DNA from: Actinomycetales bacterium SN12
GTDB taxonomy: Bacteria > Actinomycetota > Actinomycetes > Actinomycetales > Microbacteriaceae
NCBI GenBank assembly: GCA_002837415.1
Contig: PJCV01000010.1
Location: forward strand, 1-58,874
Length of the DNA stretch: 58,874 bases
Direction of reading: 5' to 3'
The translations under genes and the position numbers were made by a program. The notes under the pieces were generated by a model, which was given only the letters and a program-made list of their open reading frames with translations, did not search any database and was not told the origin of the DNA. Position 1 is the stretch's first letter. Each line of letters opens with the position of its first letter. This document shows positions 42,654 to 53,411 of the stretch, piece after piece.

Positions 42654-44021
42654 ATGGCCACCCGCAGACCCGCCCCTCCCGCTTTCGTGTGCTCGGAATG
42701 CGGCTGGACGACGGCGAAGTGGGTCGGCCGGTGCGGCGAGTGCCAGCAGTGGGGCACGGTGCAGGAGCAGGGTGTCAAGACCGGGCTGGTGAAGCAGACC
42801 GAGGCCGTGGCACCGCTCGCGAGTCGGGCTGCCCGCCCGATCACGCAGATCACGACCGCCGATGCCCCGCGACGCAGCAGCGGGGTCGGCGAGTTCGACC
42901 GCGTGCTGGGCGGGGGCATCGTGCCCGGCGCGGCGATCCTGCTGAGCGGTGAGCCCGGCGTCGGAAAGTCGACGCTGCTGCTGGAGGTGGCGGCGTCCAC
43001 CGCCCGCACCGGCCGTCGCGTGCTGTACGCGAGCGCTGAGGAATCGCCGGCCCAGGTGCGCCTGCGCGCCGAGCGCACGAACGCGCTGCACGACGAGCTG
43101 TACCTCGCCAGCGAGACCGACCTCGCGACGATCCTCGGTCACATCGATGAGGTGAAGCCCGATCTGGTGATCGTCGACTCGGTGCAGACCGTGGCATCCG
43201 GCCTGATCGACGGCGCCGCCGGTCAGCCGAGCCAGGTGCGTGAAGTGGCTGCGTCGCTCATCCGCGTGGCGAAAGACCGCGGGCTGCCGGTGATCCTCGT
43301 CGGGCACGTGACCAAAGACGGGCAGGTCGCCGGTCCGCGGGTGCTCGAGCACCTGGTCGATGTGGTGTGCCACTTCGAGGGCGATCGGCAGACCGCGCTG
43401 CGGTTCATCCGGGCTCTGAAGAATCGCTTCGGTCCGACCGACGAGGTCGGATGCTTCGAGATGACCGGCGCGGGCATCGCCGAGGTGCCGGACCCGAGCG
43501 GTCTGTTCCTCTCGCAGGGCGCAGCAGAGCCGGGCACCTGCGTCGCGATCGCGCTGGAGGGTCGGCGCGCGCTGCCGGTCGAGGTGCAGGCGCTGACGAT
43601 CGAGTCGAACGCCCCCAACCCGCGCCGCGTGGTGCACGGCCTCGATTCATCGCGAGTGGCGATGGTGCTGGCGATCCTCGAGCGGCGCGCGGGCATCGCG
43701 ACCTCGAAGCTCGACGTGTACGTGTCGACCGTGGGCGGTGTGCGCTTCACCGAGCCGGCCGCCGACCTGGCCATCGCGGTCGCCGTCGCCGGGTCGATCC
43801 GGCAGTGGTCCGTGCCGCGCACGGTCGCCGCGGTGGGCGAGCTGTCACTGGCGGGCGAGATCCGCCCGGTGACCCAGGCACCGCAGCGACGCGGTGAGGC
43901 CGCACGACTCGGCTACCAGCAGGTGGTCGACGACCGATCGAAGACGCTGCGCTCCGCGTTGACGGACATCCGCGCGCGGGCCACCGACCGTCGCCCAGAG
44001 GCGTCGATCCCGCCGTTCTGA
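42654..44021 (+). CDS. radA: DNA repair protein RadA
   Basis: The 455-residue RadA acts in branch migration during recombinational repair. It has an N-terminal zinc finger (CSECGWTTAKWVGRCGECQQW, residues 14-34, given here as CSEC and CGEC around a Trp-rich loop), Walker A GEPGVGKSTLLL, the RadA-specific KNRFG motif and a C-terminal Lon-protease-like domain. ATG 42654 lies 142 bases from the divergent P450 gene. It is convergent with the SseB-family gene, with 12 bases between stops. Confidence 0.96.
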   Translation: MATRRPAPPAFVCSECGWTTAKWVGRCGECQQWGTVQEQGVKTGLVKQTEAVAPLASRAARPITQITTADAPRRSSGVGEFDRVLGGGIVPGAAILLSGEPGVGKSTLLLEVAASTARTGRRVLYASAEESPAQVRLRAERTNALHDELYLASETDLATILGHIDEVKPDLVIVDSVQTVASGLIDGAAGQPSQVREVAASLIRVAKDRGLPVILVGHVTKDGQVAGPRVLEHLVDVVCHFEGDRQTALRFIRALKNRFGPTDEVGCFEMTGAGIAEVPDPSGLFLSQGAAEPGTCVAIALEGRRALPVEVQALTIESNAPNPRRVVHGLDSSRVAMVLAILERRAGIATSKLDVYVSTVGGVRFTEPAADLAIAVAVAGSIRQWSVPRTVAAVGELSLAGEIRPVTQAPQRRGEAARLGYQQVVDDRSKTLRSALTDIRARATDRRPEASIPPF

Positions 44022-44033
44022 CGCGGCGTCGAC

Positions 44034-44447
44034 TCAGGCTTCGAGGGCCTTGAGCAGCTCGGCGGGCGGGGCCTGCATGGGGTGCGGACCTGCGATGTCG
44101 AGGAAGACCGTGGTGATGGCGCCGCGATGTGTGGTCAGGAACGACTTCAGCCACGTGGGCGAGTAGATGCCGACGCCGGGGGGCAGGTTGGCCGGCTTGT
44201 GCTTGGCGTCGCTGAACAGCAGCAGGGCGACGTCGCCGGTGCTCGCGTCGCGGTACGTCCAGACCTCGCCGCTGTCGAGCGGGTTGTCGCGGGCGCCGGG
44301 CTTGATCAGCGGCACGACCGTGTTGCCGTTGCGGAGCGCGAGGGCAACGGCCGCCATGTCCTGCTTCTCGAGAGCCTGGGCCAGAGCCTCAGAGCGGAAG
44401 TCCTCGGGTGCGGGGCGCTTGCTGCTGCCTGACTTCTTCTTCGCCAT
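44034..44447 (-). CDS. SseB N-terminal domain family protein
   Basis: The 137-residue protein has the SseB-type core: ALALRNGNTVVPLIKPG, GEVWTYRDASTGDVALLLFSD and a long C-terminal strand-helix ending in PPAELLKALEA. Proteins of this family are common in actinobacteria as single small genes, with no clear biochemical role. The start is Lys/Ser-rich (MAKKKSGSSKR). An inverted repeat lies 19 bases upstream of its ATG, within a more AT-rich promoter region. Confidence 0.78.
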   Translation of the reverse strand: MAKKKSGSSKRPAPEDFRSEALAQALEKQDMAAVALALRNGNTVVPLIKPGARDNPLDSGEVWTYRDASTGDVALLLFSDAKHKPANLPPGVGIYSPTWLKSFLTTHRGAITTVFLDIAGPHPMQAPPAELLKALEA

Positions 44448-44465
44448 GACACCAGCCTAAGAGTG

Positions 44466-44513
44466 GGGCCCTCTCGAGTCCTCCATTGGGGACTGGGGAA
44501 CTTGAGAGGGCCC
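44466..44513. repeat. 13-bp inverted repeat in the leader of the SseB-family gene
   Basis: GGGCCCTCTCGAG (44466-44478) pairs with CTTGAGAGGGCCC (44501-44513) with one mismatch and a 22-base loop. It lies between the SseB-family start codon and the AT-rich stretch at about 44600-44690 where its promoter is likely. In the mRNA it would form a stable hairpin just before the ribosome binding region. Confidence 0.7.
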
Positions 44514-44682
44514 TCCGGCTCTCGGTCGCGGCGATTGTCGAAGCGCTGGGGACGCTGGTGTCGACACCACTGGGGATGGCTTGCCGCAACAGAACTGAGA
44601 ACCTGACCTCCATGGTATCCCAAAATATCGTTCGTGTCAGCCACAAATTGAGAATGAGTTCGCGTCGGTATCGACTTTTCGC

Positions 44683-45327
44683 TCAGCGCAGCAGAATCTG
44701 CTTGGGCGTCTCGCTGCTGAAACCGCCGATCGACACGGCGACATGATACGAGGCCCCTCCTCCTGGTGCGCGCGGACGATTCTGCTCCTCGCATGTCTCG
44801 GCCGATGAGCGCGTGCGGTCCCAGACGACCGGCGACGCACTGGGCACCGAGGAGCCGGCCGCGAGCGTCACGATCATGTCGCTCGACTCCGACTGGCAGT
44901 CGGTCGAGCGCCACCACACATCGTCCCCGCTGCTCACGGTGAAGCTCTGCGTGCTGGAACCCACATTCAGGGTGCAATCCCTGGCGCCCGTGTTGGCCAG
45001 CAGGATCGACAGCTGCGGCAGCGCCTCGGCCGGGTACGTGTCGGCGTCGGTCACCGCGGTCACGGTCACATCCTCCGGAGTGCAGGCTGCGATGCCCGGC
45101 GTCTCGGAGGGCTCCGGGCTCGCCTCCGGTGAGGCGCTCGGGCTCCCGGACGGGGTCGTCAGCGCACTGGCATCCGAAGCGGGCGTCCGATCGGCCTGCA
45201 CGGGCGCCGCCCACGGCTGCGCGATGGCGAGCCACACTCCGCCGCCGACGGCGGCGAGCACGAGAACGACGAGAAGCAGCACCGCGAGCCTGCGGCGACG
45301 GTACACGGCGGCGGACTGACGGGACAT
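44683..45327 (-). CDS. Membrane-anchored extracytoplasmic protein of unknown function
   Basis: The 214-residue protein has an Arg-rich N-terminus, one membrane segment (about 14-36, LAVLLLVVLVLAAVGGGVWLAI) and a Ser/Pro/Glu-rich linker. An outer domain with four cysteines (ACTPED, DCTLNV, DCQSES and TCEEQN) follows. The beta-rich domain (NTGARDCTLNVGSS) resembles DUF4232-like exported domains, but I am not sure of that match. It is followed by lower-GC DNA and precedes no clear partner; the GNAT gene lies 9 bases upstream on the same strand. Confidence 0.75.
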   Translation of the reverse strand: MSRQSAAVYRRRRLAVLLLVVLVLAAVGGGVWLAIAQPWAAPVQADRTPASDASALTTPSGSPSASPEASPEPSETPGIAACTPEDVTVTAVTDADTYPAEALPQLSILLANTGARDCTLNVGSSTQSFTVSSGDDVWWRSTDCQSESSDMIVTLAAGSSVPSASPVVWDRTRSSAETCEEQNRPRAPGGGASYHVAVSIGGFSSETPKQILLR

Positions 45328-45336
45328 GAGTCCAGG

Positions 45337-45840
45337 CTAATTCAGGTGCTTGATCATCCTCGTGTTGCCGAGCGTGTTCGGCTTGACGTGGGCGAGATCC
45401 AGGAACTCCTCCACGCCCGCATCGCCGCTGCGCAGCAGCTGGGAGTACACGTCGGCGTCGACGACCTGCTCGCCGATCGGCTCGAAACCGCGGCGCACGA
45501 AGAACTCGGTCTCGAAGGTGAGGCAGAACAGCCGGGTGAGCCCGAGCTGCCGGGCGCGGTGCTCGAGGTCGGTGACGATCGCGCGCCCGACACCGTGGCG
45601 CAGATAATCGTCGCGCACGAGCAGGGTGCGCACCTCGCCCAGGTCCTCCCACATCACGTGCAGGGCGCCGCAGCCGATCAGCTGGCCGTCAGCCTCGGCG
45701 ATGACGAACTCCTGCACCGCGCCGTAGAGCACGGCGAGGTCTTTGCCGAGCAGGATGCGCTGGTCGACAAGCGGCTCCAGCAGGGAGTGGATGCCGATGA
45801 CATCTGTGCTGCGGGCGGGGCGGACGAGGAAGTCTGTCAC
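45337..45840 (-). CDS. GNAT amino-acid N-acetyltransferase
   Basis: The 167-residue protein is a GNAT enzyme with the acetyl-CoA pyrophosphate loop VRDDYLRHGVGRAIV (about 76-90). IGCGALHVMWEDLGEVRTL and LTRLFCLTFETEFFVRRGFEPI resemble the short bacterial N-acetylglutamate synthase type (ArgA GNAT domain without the kinase domain). It could acetylate glutamate for arginine synthesis. No other arginine gene is near. Its stop is 9 bases before the downstream exported protein gene, suggesting co-transcription. Confidence 0.83.
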   Translation of the reverse strand: MTDFLVRPARSTDVIGIHSLLEPLVDQRILLGKDLAVLYGAVQEFVIAEADGQLIGCGALHVMWEDLGEVRTLLVRDDYLRHGVGRAIVTDLEHRARQLGLTRLFCLTFETEFFVRRGFEPIGEQVVDADVYSQLLRSGDAGVEEFLDLAHVKPNTLGNTRMIKHLN

Positions 45841-45908
45841 GGCTCCACCCTAGATCGACGCCCCCGCCGCGAATCCGGATGTCTGCTGGGAGTCGGGATG
45901 TGCTTATG

Positions 45909-45932
45909 GTTGCCTGAGGCAACTACATGTAG
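45909..45932. promoter_or_regulatory. Two abutting palindromes before the MarR gene
   Basis: GTTGCCTGAGGCAAC (45909-45923) is a perfect palindrome around TGA, and CTACATGTAG (45923-45932) is a perfect 10-base palindrome sharing its last base. They end 9 bases before the MarR ATG. The 15-base element has the size and symmetry of a MarR-dimer operator, so autoregulation is likely; the divergent GNAT gene may also respond. Confidence 0.65.
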
Positions 45933-45941
45933 AGTGAGAAC

Positions 45942-46466
45942 ATGCCCACCGGCGTCCCCTCCCCCGAGAACGAGCTGCTGCAGGCGCTCACGCTTCTCGT
46001 GGCGCGATGGTCGTCGCCGAATGTGCAGCGCTCTGTCGCGCAGAGCGCCGGTGTCACCGTGGACGCGGGCGACGTGTCGGCGCTGTACATCCTGGGTCTG
46101 CATGGACCCCTGCGTGCCGGCGATCTCGCCGATGCGATGCACATCAGTCGGCCGACCGTCAGCAAGCAGCTGGCCCGCCTCGAGCGCGCGGGCATGATCA
46201 CTCGCGAGTCGGATCCGAACGACGGCCGGGCGACCATCGTCGCTCTCTCTGCCGAGGGCGCGTCCGCCCATCGGCGGCTGCTGGCGCAGGGCATCCGGAT
46301 GATGCGTCACGCGCTGCGCGACGTCTCGCGCGCCGACGCCACCGCCCTGGCCGCTCAGGTCGCCGACCTCGTCGCGCGCCTGGGCGTCACCGACTCCCCC
46401 GGCGACTCAGCCGGGGACCTGCCGCGCTCCTACCCGGAGCGCAGATCTGAGGAGGATCAGTCATGA
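45942..46466 (+). CDS. MarR-family transcriptional regulator
   Basis: The 174-residue protein has a MarR winged helix: LRAGDLADAMHISRPTVSKQLARLERAGMI (about 63-92) is the DNA-binding part, followed by the wing ITRESDPNDGRATIV with the typical D-x-R pair. Members usually respond to phenolic or other small ligands and repress a neighbouring enzyme. The palindromes just upstream are its probable operator, and the SDR gene overlaps its stop by ATGA, so it likely controls that enzyme. Confidence 0.9.
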   Translation: MPTGVPSPENELLQALTLLVARWSSPNVQRSVAQSAGVTVDAGDVSALYILGLHGPLRAGDLADAMHISRPTVSKQLARLERAGMITRESDPNDGRATIVALSAEGASAHRRLLAQGIRMMRHALRDVSRADATALAAQVADLVARLGVTDSPGDSAGDLPRSYPERRSEEDQS

Positions 46467-47263
46467 ACCGCACCTATGTCGTCACCGGATCGGCGTCCGG
46501 CATCGGCGAGACCACCGCGCGGCTGCTGCGCGAGCGCGGCGCCCGGGTGATCGGCATCGACCTGCGCGACGCCGACATCGAGGCCGACCTCAGCACGGCG
46601 GAGGGCCGTCAGTCCGCCGCTGCTGCGGCGATCGACCTCGCCGGCGGAACCGTCGACGCCGTGATCGCGTGCGCGGGCATCTCGGCCCCGATCCCGAAGA
46701 CGCTCTCGGTCAACTACTTCGGTGTCGTCGAGCTGCTCGAGGCGCTGCGCCCGGCGCTCGAGCGCTCCGACGCGCCGCGCGCGGCGGTGGTCTCGTCGAT
46801 GGCCTCGCTGCAGCCGAGCCCGCCCGAGCTGGTCGATGCGGCACTGTCGGGCGACGAGGCGGCGACGCTCGCGATCGCCGAGCAGCTGACCGCGCAGGGT
46901 CCTCGCGAGGCGTACCAGGTGTACCCCGCGTCGAAGCGCGCGCTGTCGCGGTGGGTGCGCCGCCGCTCGATCTCGCCCGAGTGGGCAGGCGCGGGCATCC
47001 CGCTCAACGCGGTCGCCCCCGGCACCGTGCTCACCCCGATGACCGAGCAGCTGCTCGCCACCGAAGAGGGGCGCGCGATGGTCGACGCCGCGGTGCCCAT
47101 GCCGCTGAACAGCCACCAGCCGCCGGAGTCGATCGCGAACCTCCTGATCTGGCTGACGGGAGTCGAGAACACCCACCTGGCCGGTCAAGTGATCTACGAC
47201 GACGGCGGGGCGGATGTCACGCTGCGCGGCGAGGACATCTGGGCGTGGAACGACCCTCGCTGA
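46463..47263 (+). CDS. SDR oxidoreductase, 3-alpha-hydroxysteroid dehydrogenase-like
   Basis: The 266-residue SDR has VVTGSASGIGETTARLL (NAD-binding), CAGI, SSMAS and the active-site YPASK. The spacing and the EAYQVYPASKRALSRWVRR helix match the small group that includes bacterial 3-alpha-hydroxysteroid dehydrogenase/carbonyl reductase, in which an insertion precedes the active-site tyrosine. The true substrate is unknown. It is coupled to the MarR gene, and a very strong terminator follows. Confidence 0.88.
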   Translation: MNRTYVVTGSASGIGETTARLLRERGARVIGIDLRDADIEADLSTAEGRQSAAAAAIDLAGGTVDAVIACAGISAPIPKTLSVNYFGVVELLEALRPALERSDAPRAAVVSSMASLQPSPPELVDAALSGDEAATLAIAEQLTAQGPREAYQVYPASKRALSRWVRRRSISPEWAGAGIPLNAVAPGTVLTPMTEQLLATEEGRAMVDAAVPMPLNSHQPPESIANLLIWLTGVENTHLAGQVIYDDGGADVTLRGEDIWAWNDPR

Positions 47264-47271
47264 TCCCCTGA

Positions 47272-47319
47272 AGACGCGAAAGAGGGCGGATGCCATGGCA
47301 TCCGCCCTCTTCTGCGTCT
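47272..47319. terminator. Bidirectional terminator with a perfect 30-base palindrome
   Basis: The bases 47281-47310 form a perfect palindrome (arm AGAGGGCGGATGCCA and its complement). An outer stem AGACGC (47272-47277) / GCGTCT (47314-47319) flanks it through short purine/pyrimidine bulges. It sits between convergent stops of the SDR and clpC genes and should stop transcription from both sides. Confidence 0.85.
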
Positions 47320-47326
47320 CAGCTGA

Positions 47327-49846
<2,520 letters not shown>

Positions 49847-49985
49847 GCTGTGACTCCTTTTCGCGCGGGGCGAAGTGGCGGTGGCGCCGTGTACATCGAG
49901 AGTAACGACCGCGACGGGGTGGAATGCCCGTGTTCGCCGTCGGCATACGCTTCGACGCCCGGCCGGCGGTAATTGGCCGCCCTCC

Positions 49986-50079
49986 CCGGTCATTGAGCGA
50001 GCGCAGCGAGTCGAAATGCTTCCCCCGACCATCGAGCACCCTCCCCGGTCATTGAGCGAGCGCAGCGAGACGAAATGCC
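49986..50079 (-). repeat. Third pair of TTTCGACTCGCTGCG-type repeats, inverted
   Basis: Copies at 49986-50018 and 50047-50079 read CCGGTCATTGAGCGAGCGCA followed by GCGAG(T/A)CGAAATG on the plus strand, starting 61 bases apart. They are the reverse orientation of the pairs at 22 and 33 kb. The second copy has GCGAGACG where the first has GCGAGTCG. Confidence 0.88.
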
Positions 50080-50092
50080 ATCCCGAACTATT

Positions 50093-50148
50093 GACACCCA
50101 TATCGATGGTCGTTATGTTAACGAAAAGCGATAACAACGACTATCGAT
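50093..50148 (+). promoter_or_regulatory. Promoter and operator of the DUF2975/XRE operon
   Basis: TTGACA (50093-50098) is a perfect -35, with -10 candidates in TATGTTAA (50114-50121). ATCGATGGTCGTT (50102-50114) and AACGACTATCGAT (50136-50148) are inverted 13-base arms with one mismatch, and CGTTATG / GCGATAAC elements repeat between them. The arms overlap the promoter, as expected for repression. AGGAGG follows before the ATG at 50162. The XRE protein encoded third in the operon is the likely binder. Confidence 0.65.
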
Positions 50149-50161
50149 ACAGGAGGGCATC

Positions 50162-50785
50162 ATGAAGATCAGGGACGGCGCTCCGCCGGAGCGCACGCTG
50201 AGCAGGGGTGACACGGTCAGCCTGGCGCTGTTCGTCATCGCTGGGGTGGGGATCGCGGCGTGGACGGTGTGGAACGTGGCCGTCCGCATCGCCGAGCTGG
50301 TCGGCGGCGGCCCGATCGAGGTGCTGGTCGAGTTCCTGGGCACGATGGCGGATACGCAGATCGGCCCCACGAGCCTCACGGTCGAACTGGATCGCGGCGT
50401 CATCACCGTGGATGGATTGGGCGCCCCGGGCGTGGTGTCCGGGGTGCTGGGTCAGCTCGCGTTCGCGATCACGGTGGTCGTCGTGGTGGCCTGTCTGATC
50501 GCACTCAGCCGCAACATTCTGCGCGGGCGCGTGTTCAGCAAGACGAACACCCGCATCGCGGGGATCGGCGGCGGGGTCGGGCTGGTCGGAGCGGCGATGT
50601 CGCGGTTCTTCGACAACATGCTCGCGAACGCCGCGATGGCTCACGCGATCGATGGACCGTTCCACACGGCCGTGATATCGCTGGAGCCGTTCAACTTCGT
50701 GCTCGCCGCCTTTGCTCTGGCGGTGGTCGCTTCGGTGTTCGTCGTCGGCGACAAGCTGCAGCGCGAGACGGAAGGCCTCGTCTGA
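50162..50785 (+). CDS. DUF2975-like membrane protein
   Basis: The 207-residue protein has about four membrane segments (near 19-40, 86-108, 128-148 and 176-194). The RGRVFSKTNTRI cytoplasmic motif and the ending FVVGDKLQRETEGLV are typical of DUF2975 proteins. These are normally paired with a small XRE regulator of the YozG type, and the function is unknown. AGGAGG gives a strong ribosome binding site. Its stop overlaps the next start (TGATG). Confidence 0.82.
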   Translation: MKIRDGAPPERTLSRGDTVSLALFVIAGVGIAAWTVWNVAVRIAELVGGGPIEVLVEFLGTMADTQIGPTSLTVELDRGVITVDGLGAPGVVSGVLGQLAFAITVVVVVACLIALSRNILRGRVFSKTNTRIAGIGGGVGLVGAAMSRFFDNMLANAAMAHAIDGPFHTAVISLEPFNFVLAAFALAVVASVFVVGDKLQRETEGLV

Positions 50786-51525
50786 TGCACCTCTCATCTG
50801 ATGATCTGCTGCCGGCGCTCGGCTGGATCGCCGCGTGGCTCGGCGTCGCCGGAATCGTCGTCGCCATCTCGATCTGGCGGGCGCGTCGACAGGGCAGCAC
50901 GACGCTGGCACTGGATGTGACCCGCAACGCGTCGCTGGTGTACATCGGGCTCATGGTGATCGGCGCCGGTCTCAGCGGCCTCGACATCATGGGCGGCGAG
51001 GGCGTCGCGCTCGATGACGACGCGTGGGCCTACGTCCGCGAGAATCAGAGCGCGCTCCACTCGAGCGCCTGCCCCGAGACGTACGGCGGCGAGGTGGGAA
51101 TGCTGTGCGGTGATTCGTACGTCGGCCCGGTGCCGTTCGGCATCCAGCTGCTGATCTTCGCCGGCACTCTTCTCGCCCTCGCCGCCTCGGGGGCCATCGC
51201 CTGGGCGATCCACAACGCGACCCGCCGCGCGGGTCAGCGACAGCCTTTCCACCCCAGCGTCTCCCGCACGTTCGGTGTCGTCGCGATCGTCTCGATGTCT
51301 GCTGTGGTCATCGGAGATCTGCTGCATCAGATCGGGATGACGTTGGCGGTGCGCTCCCTGGACTGGAACTCTGCCGCCCCCCCGCTGAACTTCGGACTGG
51401 ACGTGGAGCTGTGGCCGTTCGCCGTTGCGGTCGGGTTGTTCGCCCTGTCGGCGATCTTCCGCTTCGGAGCTCAGCTGCAGAACGAGCGCGAGCAGCTGCG
51501 GCGCGAGACGGAGGGACTGATATGA
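50785..51525 (+). CDS. Second membrane protein of the DUF2975/XRE operon
   Basis: The 246-residue protein has about five membrane segments and an outer loop of roughly 45 residues containing two cysteines (SSACPETYGG and MLCGDSY) that may pair in a disulfide. Its ending, FRFGAQLQNEREQLRRETEGLI, mirrors the REDUCED family ending of its neighbour (KLQRETEGLV), so it is likely a diverged DUF2975-type paralogue. It overlaps both neighbours, by one base at the start and ATGA at the end. Confidence 0.75.
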   Translation: MHLSSDDLLPALGWIAAWLGVAGIVVAISIWRARRQGSTTLALDVTRNASLVYIGLMVIGAGLSGLDIMGGEGVALDDDAWAYVRENQSALHSSACPETYGGEVGMLCGDSYVGPVPFGIQLLIFAGTLLALAASGAIAWAIHNATRRAGQRQPFHPSVSRTFGVVAIVSMSAVVIGDLLHQIGMTLAVRSLDWNSAAPPLNFGLDVELWPFAVAVGLFALSAIFRFGAQLQNEREQLRRETEGLI

Positions 51526-51761
51526 CTCCGGCCGAAGCGGCCGACGAGTTCACGGGCATCCACTGCCGCCTGGATGAGCTCCTCGCCGAACGCGAGATGA
51601 CCCTGACCGAGCTGAGCGCGCGCGTGGGGGTGAGCATCGTGAACCTCTCGGTGCTGAAGAACGATCGCGCGCGGGCGATCCGCTATTCGACCCTGCGTGC
51701 GGTGTGCGAGGCGCTCGACTGCGAGGTCGGCGATCTGCTCGTGCTCGCGCCACGTGAGTGA
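51522..51761 (+). CDS. Small XRE/Cro-type regulator (YozG-like)
   Basis: The 79-residue protein is almost entirely an HTH domain: MTLTELSARVGVSIVNLSVLKNDRARAIRYSTLRAVCEALDC spans the five helices (about 26-67). YozG-type proteins of this size are the usual partners of DUF2975 membrane proteins. ATG 51522 overlaps the preceding stop. It likely binds the inverted repeat at the head of its own operon; a membrane partner might tune it, which is inference. Confidence 0.87.
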   Translation: MTPAEAADEFTGIHCRLDELLAEREMTLTELSARVGVSIVNLSVLKNDRARAIRYSTLRAVCEALDCEVGDLLVLAPRE

Positions 51762-51789
51762 TCGCTTCCAAGCGTCGCAGGGGGAGGAT

Positions 51790-51822
51790 GCCCGGCTCGT
51801 CGGCGATGCCGATAGGCCGGGC
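51790..51822. terminator. Hairpin between the XRE and DUF222 genes
   Basis: GCCCGGC (51790-51796) pairs with GCCGGGC (51816-51822), and inside it TCGGC pairs with GCCGA around GAT. It lies between convergent stops. The T tract is weak (GTTCTGCTTCC), so efficiency is uncertain. Confidence 0.5.
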
Positions 51823-51860
51823 GTTCTGCTTCCCCGCAGGCCGGATCCCGCGGGGGGCCG

Positions 51861-53372
51861 TCAGGCGACTGCGGGTCGGAATCGGAATGGCGGTGGGCCC
51901 AACTCACCCCAGGCGTACGAGAGGAAGCCTCTGGCACGCAAGGCGCACACTCCTCCCCCGGGATCGTGCAGCTCGAAATCACCCTTGCCCGCGCGGGCGA
52001 TGCGCCACCCACCGTGGTGCAGCTCCATGTGATGGAACCGGCAGAGCAGGATCCCACGGTCGATATCGGTGCGCCCGCTGTCACGATGCCATTCGTCGAT
52101 GTGGTGCGCCTCGCAGTAGGAGGCGGGGCGGTCGCATCCTGCCCAGCGGCAGCCTCCGTCTCGTAGAGCGAGGGCAATGCGCTGCCGGGGAGTGAACAGG
52201 CGCTGCTCTCGACCGACGTCTAGCGGATTGCCGCACGCGTCGACGCGGACGGGGACGATGCCTGAGTCGCAGATGTGCTGATCGATGGCGGAAGTCGGGA
52301 GCACCCCGAGTCCGTCTTCGGCATAGCCGGCTCGGGTGCCGTCTTCGCGCACCACCTGCACCAGCCGCACTCCCGCCTGCCGCGTGCCGAACACGTCTTT
52401 CGCCTCGGCGAGCGCGCCGGCGCGGAGCAGGTCGATGATCAGGTCGTACTGCAGCTGCTCATTTGTTCGCGGGTCGTCGGCCAGAGCCTTCGCTTTGGCC
52501 TGCTCTTCGGAGTCGACGAATCGCGGTCCGCCCCGGCGCGGGCGCAGCACCGAGTTGATCAGAGTGCTGATCAGGGCCGCGCCGTGGTCTTCATATGCGA
52601 TGGATGCTCTGCGAACGCCGTACTGGTCGGTCCACTCGCGGTAGGAGCGCTTGTCATGCCGCTCGAGGAAGCGCCGTTCGGCGCCTTCGGGGTCGAGCAG
52701 GTCGCGAATCGCCCTGGCTGCGGCACCGAGTTCTTCGGCGGTGCGCTCGGATGCTTCTGCGATCAGCTGCTCGGCGGCTTCCGCCCACGCCTCGCGGATG
52801 CGGTCATCGGCGTCTCTGTACTGCTGTTGATCGAGTGCGCCCTCGGCGGCCGGCGGTTCGCCGAGTCCACGTTCGATGACGTCGAACTGGGTCGTGCTGA
52901 TGCGCCCGTCACGGCGAGCGCGGCGCAGCGGCGCGCGCCAGTCGATCGGCCGCCATGGGGCATCCGATTCCTGGCTGCTCTCTTCCGGGGCATCCGGCTG
53001 CTCCTCATCCGGCCCAGGCGAATCGGCCTCGTCGCCGAGCATGGCCTCGCCGACACGCACCTGTCGAGAGGCGTCCGCCTTGCTCGATCCGGTGATCTTC
53101 TGCACGAGCGAGGCGGCGCTGCTGTGCCCCTCCTTCTGCGCGGCGCCGGAGTGGCCGGCATCGCGGCGCGAGCGGATGGCGATGACGCCGACTGCGATCA
53201 GGCGCAGCTGCTCGGCGTGCTGCAGCGCTTCGTTGGATTCACGCAGGACGGCGACGACCTCGGCATCCGTCATGGCAGTCACCGCTTGCAGCGCCTGCGT
53301 CAGCGACGCGCACGCGTCGCCTCGGTCGCGCAGGGTCGGGATGAGCTCCGCGACCTCGGTGAAAGTTGCCAT
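51861..53372 (-). CDS. DUF222 domain HNH endonuclease
   Basis: The 503-residue protein has the helical DUF222 region (about 20-330) and a C-terminal HNH domain: CRWAGCDRPASYCEAHHIDEW, then RGILLCRFHHMELHHGG. Both parts of the ββα-metal nuclease site and its zinc-type cysteines are present. Members are often numerous in Microbacteriaceae and related to mobile introns or 13E12 repeat proteins of mycobacteria; a role in DNA damage or mobile DNA is unproven. The acidic insert (SPGPDEEQPDAPEESSQE, about 114-131) is unusual. Confidence 0.88.
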   Translation of the reverse strand: MATFTEVAELIPTLRDRGDACASLTQALQAVTAMTDAEVVAVLRESNEALQHAEQLRLIAVGVIAIRSRRDAGHSGAAQKEGHSSAASLVQKITGSSKADASRQVRVGEAMLGDEADSPGPDEEQPDAPEESSQESDAPWRPIDWRAPLRRARRDGRISTTQFDVIERGLGEPPAAEGALDQQQYRDADDRIREAWAEAAEQLIAEASERTAEELGAAARAIRDLLDPEGAERRFLERHDKRSYREWTDQYGVRRASIAYEDHGAALISTLINSVLRPRRGGPRFVDSEEQAKAKALADDPRTNEQLQYDLIIDLLRAGALAEAKDVFGTRQAGVRLVQVVREDGTRAGYAEDGLGVLPTSAIDQHICDSGIVPVRVDACGNPLDVGREQRLFTPRQRIALALRDGGCRWAGCDRPASYCEAHHIDEWHRDSGRTDIDRGILLCRFHHMELHHGGWRIARAGKGDFELHDPGGGVCALRARGFLSYAWGELGPPPFRFRPAVA

Positions 53373-53411
53373 ACTCTATGGTCGCAGGGGCCACCGACAT
53401 TCAAGCCTGCT

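Larger units (their letters stand above)
49847..50161. other. Divergent clpC / DUF2975 operon intergenic region
   Basis: This 315-base region holds, from left to right, the clpC leader with its ribosome binding site, about 100 bases in which the clpC promoter must lie, a pair of inverted-orientation TTTCGACTCGCTGCG repeats, and the AT-rich promoter and operator of the DUF2975 operon. I see no gene in it. No clear ClgR or HspR site could be placed. Confidence 0.7.
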
